This document shows, piece after piece, positions 7,445 to 10,736 of a stretch of DNA of 10,736 nt. Within the stretch, counting starts at the first letter, position 1; each line of letters opens with the position of its first letter. The position numbers were made by a program, and so were the translations under genes. The DNA is taken from the NCBI GenBank assembly GCA_003161535.1, contig PMOM01000235.1:1-10736 (forward strand), read 5' to 3'. The notes below the pieces were generated by a model that made no database searches, was not told the origin of the DNA, and was given only the letters and a program-made list of their open reading frames with translations. Source of the stretch: Caulobacteraceae bacterium (GTDB lineage Bacteria > Pseudomonadota > Alphaproteobacteria > Caulobacterales > Caulobacteraceae).

Positions 7445-7474
7445 AGCCGAGGCGGGCCGGGCGAACCTCGGTTT
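7444..7474 (+). terminator. Weak hairpin terminator after the GST gene
   Basis: AAGCCGAGG at 7444-7452 pairs with CCTCGGTTT at 7466-7474 (9 pairs including one G-U) around a 13-base GC-rich loop. The 3' arm ends in TTT, but the run of T is short and partly inside the stem. It begins at the last base of the GST stop codon. The structure could partly terminate transcription or protect the 3' end of the upstream message. Confidence 0.4.
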
Positions 7475-7501
7475 GACAGGCCAGTCAGGGGGCCCTTAGA
7501 G
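7473..7501 (+). promoter_or_regulatory. Candidate promoter of the maoC-type gene
   Basis: TTGACA at 7473-7478 is a perfect -35 consensus. After a 17-base spacer comes TTAGAG at 7496-7501, a poor but possible -10 box. The start codon at 7543 would have a leader of about 35 bases containing the SD GGGAGAG at 7529-7535. The -35 box overlaps the 3' arm of the hairpin that follows the GST gene. Only the -35 and the spacing support the call. Confidence 0.4.
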
Positions 7502-7542
7502 CTTGGTCCACGCCTCGAGGGCGACAACGGGAGAGACCGGCG

Positions 7543-7992
7543 ATGAAGGCGGTGAACATCCAGGACTTGCATACCTTGGTGGGCCACGAGGTCGGCGTCT
7601 CCGACTGGCTGGAGGTCACGCAGGAACGGGTTAACCAGTTCGCCGAGGCCACCGGCGATCACCAGTGGATTCACGTGGACGTCGAGCGCGCCACCCGGGA
7701 GATCGGTGGCCCCATCGCGCACGGCTATCTCACCTTGTCCCTGATCCCGTTCCTTTCGATCGGCCTGATGCCGGTGAATGGTGTGACGCGGGGTATCAAC
7801 TACGGCTCCGACAAGGTGCGCTTCATCAACATGGTGCGCGTGGGCAAGAGGGTGCGGCTGCGCCAGAAGCTGATCGGCGTCGAGGCTAAATCAGGGGGCA
7901 CTCAGCTGAAGAACGAGTGCACCATTGAGATCGAGGGCGAAGAGCGGCCCGCTTGCGTCGCGCAGACCATCTCCGTGCTCTACGGCTCCTAG
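7543..7992 (+). CDS. MaoC family (R)-specific enoyl-CoA hydratase-like protein
   Basis: Hot-dog-fold hydratases of this type add water to trans-2-enoyl-CoA to give (R)-3-hydroxyacyl-CoA. The 149-residue protein carries the hydratase-2 motif as FAEATGDHQWIHVDVERA (33-50), with the catalytic pair Asp39 and His44. The conserved block GGPIAHGYLTLSL is at 55-67, and the strand YGSDKVRFINMVRVGKRVR at about 87-105 is also typical. The DHQWIH form (instead of D-x-NP-x-H) matches the Rv0130/NodN-like subgroup, which is dimeric and single-domain. The ATG at 7543 has GGGAGAG 7 bases upstream. The gene is on the same strand as the GST gene but 98 bases away, behind a possible terminator and promoter, so it may be transcribed separately. 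It ends 2 bases from the converging protease gene. A role with the nearby ligase in acyl-CoA metabolism is likely but unproven. Confidence 0.93.
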   Translation: MKAVNIQDLHTLVGHEVGVSDWLEVTQERVNQFAEATGDHQWIHVDVERATREIGGPIAHGYLTLSLIPFLSIGLMPVNGVTRGINYGSDKVRFINMVRVGKRVRLRQKLIGVEAKSGGTQLKNECTIEIEGEERPACVAQTISVLYGS

Positions 7993-7994
7993 CC

Positions 7995-8870
7995 TCAGGG
8001 CTCGGTTGCGAGGCCTTCGGCGGCGACAGCGCGGTCGCCGGAAGGCGGATTGGGCGACACCGCCGAGGCCACGGCGCCGGCAAGGGTGGCTGACCGGTCT
8101 CTCGCCACGGCCGTCCCCGGCGCCTCGTCGAGCAGGGCGACGGTCTCGCGGATGAACTCGGCCTGGGTGACGATGCCGATGCCGAGATTCTCGGAGCCGA
8201 CTTCAACCTGCTGGGTGAGCATGCCGGCGATCAGGCGTGTGTCGGGCGTTGTCGGGGCGCCCGGCTGGGTGTGGCCGGCCTCCCCCAGATAGACGGGGCC
8301 GCCGGAATTTCCCGGAAATACGCGGAAATCGAGCAGGAAGGTCGGAAAGGCGGCGGACGGACCCAGGGGGTAGGAGGCGACACGGCCGGCTCTCAGGATC
8401 GGGAAGCCCGCCGAATTGGCCGACAGCCCCTGCGGAAAGCCTAGCGTCATCATCTCATCGCCCGGCGCCAGGTGATAGCGGTCGAAGGCGTCGTCGCCGG
8501 CCAGCCAGTTGAGGGGGATCGCCGCCTTGGCGAAGGCCGCTGGGGCGGTGATCGAGATGGCCGCCACGTCCCGCAACGCATGGTGTCGCCAAAGCTCCTT
8601 GCCGCCGCTTCGGATGGTCAGTTTCTGCGGCGCATAACGCCAGGAGCCGTCGGGCTGCTGGATCCGGTAGCCGATGGTCGCCTTGTCGCCTTTCATGCGC
8701 TCGAAGACATGGTTGGCGGTGACCAGCACCACCCTTGGCGTGCCATCCGGCGCGGGATCGGAGATCAGGAAGCCCGTGCCGACGGTGCGCAGACCCGCGC
8801 CGATGGGTTGCTCCAGCTCCACCGTGGCGCCAATGAGATCGACGGACACGTCCAAGGCCATCGGCGCCAC
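7995..8870 (-). CDS. Trypsin-fold serine protease, no visible signal peptide
   Basis: A 291-residue protein with a chymotrypsin-like catalytic triad: His54 in TANHVFE, Asp101 in RDVAAI, and Ser189 in FPGNSGGPV. The spacing suits a short bacterial trypsin-like or DegP-like protease domain. Other family traits are VGTGFLIS (30-37), before the histidine, and the segment GDEMMTLGFPQGL (137-149). No PDZ domain follows; the last 45 residues are an Ala/Pro-rich tail. The N-terminus MAPMALDVSVDLIGATVELE lacks a hydrophobic leader. An in-frame TAG two codons before the GTG at 8870 rules out a longer start, and the ATG at 8861 is an equally good start. The protein therefore looks cytoplasmic, unless it is exported by another route. 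It lies between a convergent maoC-type gene and a divergent oxidase gene 136 bases away, which contains no promoter I can name. Substrate unknown. Confidence 0.88.
   Translation of the reverse strand: MAPMALDVSVDLIGATVELEQPIGAGLRTVGTGFLISDPAPDGTPRVVLVTANHVFERMKGDKATIGYRIQQPDGSWRYAPQKLTIRSGGKELWRHHALRDVAAISITAPAAFAKAAIPLNWLAGDDAFDRYHLAPGDEMMTLGFPQGLSANSAGFPILRAGRVASYPLGPSAAFPTFLLDFRVFPGNSGGPVYLGEAGHTQPGAPTTPDTRLIAGMLTQQVEVGSENLGIGIVTQAEFIRETVALLDEAPGTAVARDRSATLAGAVASAVSPNPPSGDRAVAAEGLATEP
8013..8046. repeat. Strong GC-rich hairpin at the maoC/protease convergence
   Basis: GCCTTC (8013-8018) and CGGCGAC (8021-8027) pair with GTCGCCG (8034-8040) and GAAGGC (8041-8046). This makes a 13-bp stem with a 2-base bulge and a 6-base loop. 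It starts 20 bases after the maoC stop codon and lies inside the last codons of the protease gene. There is no T-run on either side, so it is not a standard intrinsic terminator, but it could protect the 3' end of the maoC message or help factor-dependent termination. Part of the pairing may just reflect the GC-rich Ala/Gly codons of the protease tail. Confidence 0.45.
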
Positions 8871-8994
8871 CCCGAGCTATGCAACTCCCACGCGGCAGTC
8901 TGGACTAGGCCATCGCGTCCGCACAGGCGTCCCGATGCCGCACCGACAAACACATCTAGGCGCCCGGGTTACTGGGGGATTACCATCAAGCCTT

Positions 8995-9006
8995 GGGAGG
9001 CGATCC
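8995..9006 (+). promoter_or_regulatory. Ribosome binding site of the exported oxidase
   Basis: GGGAGG at 8995-9000 is followed by a 6-base spacer and ATG at 9007. It fixes the start directly before the twin-arginine signal peptide. Confidence 0.75.
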
Positions 9007-10736
9007 ATGCACCGAAGATATCTCCTGAAGGGTGCATCGGCGATGCCGCTCCTCGCTGGTCTGCCGGGCTTGGCTCGGGCGCGCGTCAAGGTGGGCGCCA
9101 GCCGCGTTCGCCCTACCGATCCGACGTGGCCGACCCGGGCGGATTGGGACGCGCTGAACCGCCGCGTCGGGGGGAGTCTCGTCAAACCGATCTCGATGCT
9201 CGCGCCCTGTGAAGAAGCGCCTAAGAGTCCGGTCTGTTCAGCCCTCCTAAAGCAGTTGCGCAATCCCTATTTCATCGGCGACCAGCCAAGTGGCACACAG
9301 GTTTCCGGCTGGCTGAATGCCTGGACGCCGGCCCCGAGCGCTTACGCCGTCGCGGCGCGAGATACGGCCGATGTGGTCGCGGCGGTGAACTTCGCCCGAG
9401 CGCACAACCTGCGCGTCGTGGTCAAGGGCGGCGGGCATAGCTATCAGGGCACGTCCAATGGCGCCGATTCGCTGCTGATTTGGACCCGCGCCATGCGCAA
9501 TGTCACCCTGCATGACGACTTCGTCGCCAAGGGTTGCCGGCGCGGCCAGGCGCCGACTCCCGCGGTGACCATCGCGGCCGGCGCAGTGTGGATGGACGCC
9601 TACGACGCGGTGACCACCAAGGCCGGCCGATATGTTCAGGGCGGCGGCTGCACAACCGTCGGGGTGGCCGGCCATATCCAGAGCGGCGGGTTTGGATCGT
9701 ATTCGAAACGCTTCGGGACGGCCGCCGGTAGCCTGTTGGAGGCGGAGGTCGTCACTGCCGACGGCGTCGTTCGCACCGTTAATGCTTGCCAGCATGCCGA
9801 TCTGTTCTGGGCGATCAAGGGCGGGGGCGGCGGCAGCCTGGGCGTGGTCACCAAGGTCACCGTTCGCACCCATGAGTTACCGGCGTTGTTCGGCGGGGCG
9901 GGCGCGAAGATCAAGGCGGCCTCCGATGCGGCGTTTCAACGTTTGGTGAACCGGTTCGTCGAGTTCTACGCGTCAAGCCTGTTCAATCCCAATTGGGGCG
10001 AGCAGGTCTCGATCCGGCCAGACAACACGCTTGAAGTCTCGATGGTCAACCAGGGTCTGGACACGGCGGGGGCGACGCGAACCTGGCGACCGTTCCTCGA
10101 TTGGATCACCGCCTCGCCGAGTGACTTCACTTTCCTGGAGGCTTTCTCCGTGGGCAGCGGGCCAGCCCGCGCCTGGTGGGACGTGGAAGCGCGGCGCAAA
10201 CGGGGCTCCACGGCTCTGATTCCAGACAGCCGGCCAGGCGCGCCGCCGAGCCATGCCTGGTGGGACGGAGACCAGGAACAGGTCGGCGCCTTCCTGCACG
10301 GTTACGATTCCCTCTGGCTGCCCGCCACCTTGTTGCAGCCCAGCGAGCGCGAGCGTCTCGCGAAAGCCCTTTTTACCGCCAGCCGCTCGATGGCGGTTCA
10401 ATTGCACTTCAACAAAGGGTTGGCGGGGGGACCGCCGGAAATGATCGCGGACGCGCGCGATACGGCGATGAACCCTGATGCTCTCAACGCCTTCGCCCTG
10501 GCCATCGTGGCCACGGGCGGGCCGCCGTCATACTACAGCTTTGTCGGCTTCTCGACCGATCTTGCTCACGCCCGCAAGGACGCGGCCAACGTCGACAAGG
10601 CCGCCGCGGCGCTGCGCCAGGTCGCCCCTCGAGCAGGCTCCTACGTCTCGGAAAGCAACTATTTCAATCAGTCCTGGCGGGACGCGTTTTGGGGCCACAA
10701 CTACCCAAGACTGCGCGGCGTGAAGGCGAAATACGA
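9007..10736 (+). CDS. Tat-exported BBE-like FAD-linked oxidase (3' end beyond window)
   Basis: I translated this frame by hand: it stays open for 576 codons from the ATG at 9007 to the right edge, with no frameshift. The N-terminus HRRYLLKGAS, then AMPLLAGLPGLARA, is a twin-arginine signal with a likely cleavage site after ARA near residue 25, so the folded flavoprotein should be exported. The PCMH-type FAD domain follows, with WTPAPSAYAVAARDTADVV (106-124), VVVKGGGHSYQG (137-148) and YVQGGGCTTVGVAGHIQSGG (209-228). His144 and Cys215 sit where berberine-bridge-enzyme relatives attach FAD at two points. GGGGGSLGVVTKVT is at 272-285. The C-terminal BBE motif SNYFNQSWRDAFWGHNYPRL is near residues 550-570, so only a few residues are missing. 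Relatives oxidise sugars, alcohols or plant-type metabolites with oxygen; this substrate is unknown. Cys68 and Cys77 could form a disulfide after export. The gene diverges from the protease gene. Confidence 0.92.
   Translation, partial: MHRRYLLKGASAMPLLAGLPGLARARVKVGASRVRPTDPTWPTRADWDALNRRVGGSLVKPISMLAPCEEAPKSPVCSALLKQLRNPYFIGDQPSGTQVSGWLNAWTPAPSAYAVAARDTADVVAAVNFARAHNLRVVVKGGGHSYQGTSNGADSLLIWTRAMRNVTLHDDFVAKGCRRGQAPTPAVTIAAGAVWMDAYDAVTTKAGRYVQGGGCTTVGVAGHIQSGGFGSYSKRFGTAAGSLLEAEVVTADGVVRTVNACQHADLFWAIKGGGGGSLGVVTKVTVRTHELPALFGGAGAKIKAASDAAFQRLVNRFVEFYASSLFNPNWGEQVSIRPDNTLEVSMVNQGLDTAGATRTWRPFLDWITASPSDFTFLEAFSVGSGPARAWWDVEARRKRGSTALIPDSRPGAPPSHAWWDGDQEQVGAFLHGYDSLWLPATLLQPSERERLAKALFTASRSMAVQLHFNKGLAGGPPEMIADARDTAMNPDALNAFALAIVATGGPPSYYSFVGFSTDLAHARKDAANVDKAAAALRQVAPRAGSYVSESNYFNQSWRDAFWGHNYPRLRGVKAKY

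Noticed and set aside
9247..9873. Minus-strand open frame of 208 codons opposite the BBE-like oxidase
   Set aside because: There is no domain or ribosome binding site, and the plus-strand oxidase frame across the same bases is continuous and carries conserved FAD motifs.
9007..10736. Possible frameshift or pseudogene in the oxidase, because only short open frames stand out in the region
   Set aside because: Hand translation from 9007 stays in one frame without a stop to the window edge; it merely lacks a stop codon inside the window.

Overview
The window is GC-rich, densely packed bacterial chromosome and looks alphaproteobacterial. The evidence is a Ros/MucR-type regulator, a DUF1491 protein (a family I know mainly from Alphaproteobacteria) and a kinase core resembling the PleC/DivJ subclass. 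Caulobacterales (Caulobacter/Phenylobacterium-like) is my best guess, made from sequence character alone. I see no tRNA, rRNA, CRISPR array, insertion sequence or phage gene.

Layout. (1) Positions 1-1372, minus strand: a short soluble histidine kinase, a DUF1491 protein 4 bases after it, then the first 105 codons of peptide chain release factor 3 running off the left edge. (2) 1442-2354: sufE (plus strand, sulfur acceptor for Fe-S assembly) converges on a mucR-type regulator (minus strand) with 16 bases between them. (3) 2533-7992: a catabolic-looking block. A crotonase-fold enzyme (minus strand) diverges from a plus-strand run of GMC oxidoreductase, acyl-CoA ligase, glutathione S-transferase and MaoC-type hydratase. 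The oxidoreductase and ligase are separated by one base. A hairpin and a possible promoter after the transferase gene may give maoC its own transcript. (4) 7995-10736: a trypsin-fold serine protease (minus strand) abuts maoC tail to tail. Divergent from it, a Tat-exported, probably bicovalent FAD oxidase of the berberine-bridge-enzyme (BBE) family runs off the right edge.

How the genes may work together. Block 3 reads as oxidation of an alcohol, CoA activation of the resulting acid, and hydration or isomerisation of an enoyl-CoA. No aldehyde dehydrogenase, acyl-CoA dehydrogenase, thiolase, transporter or dedicated regulator lies in the window, so the substrate cannot be named. The rest is housekeeping or stand-alone.

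I did not find a convincing undescribed system. The points most worth a second look are the divergent catabolic block, a crotonase lacking both canonical glutamates, a MucR finger lacking most zinc ligands, a kinase with no sensor domain, a protease with no visible export signal, the secreted oxidase, and three DNA structures: the palindrome at 2513-2528, the terminator/promoter junction at 7444-7501 and the hairpin at 8013-8046.
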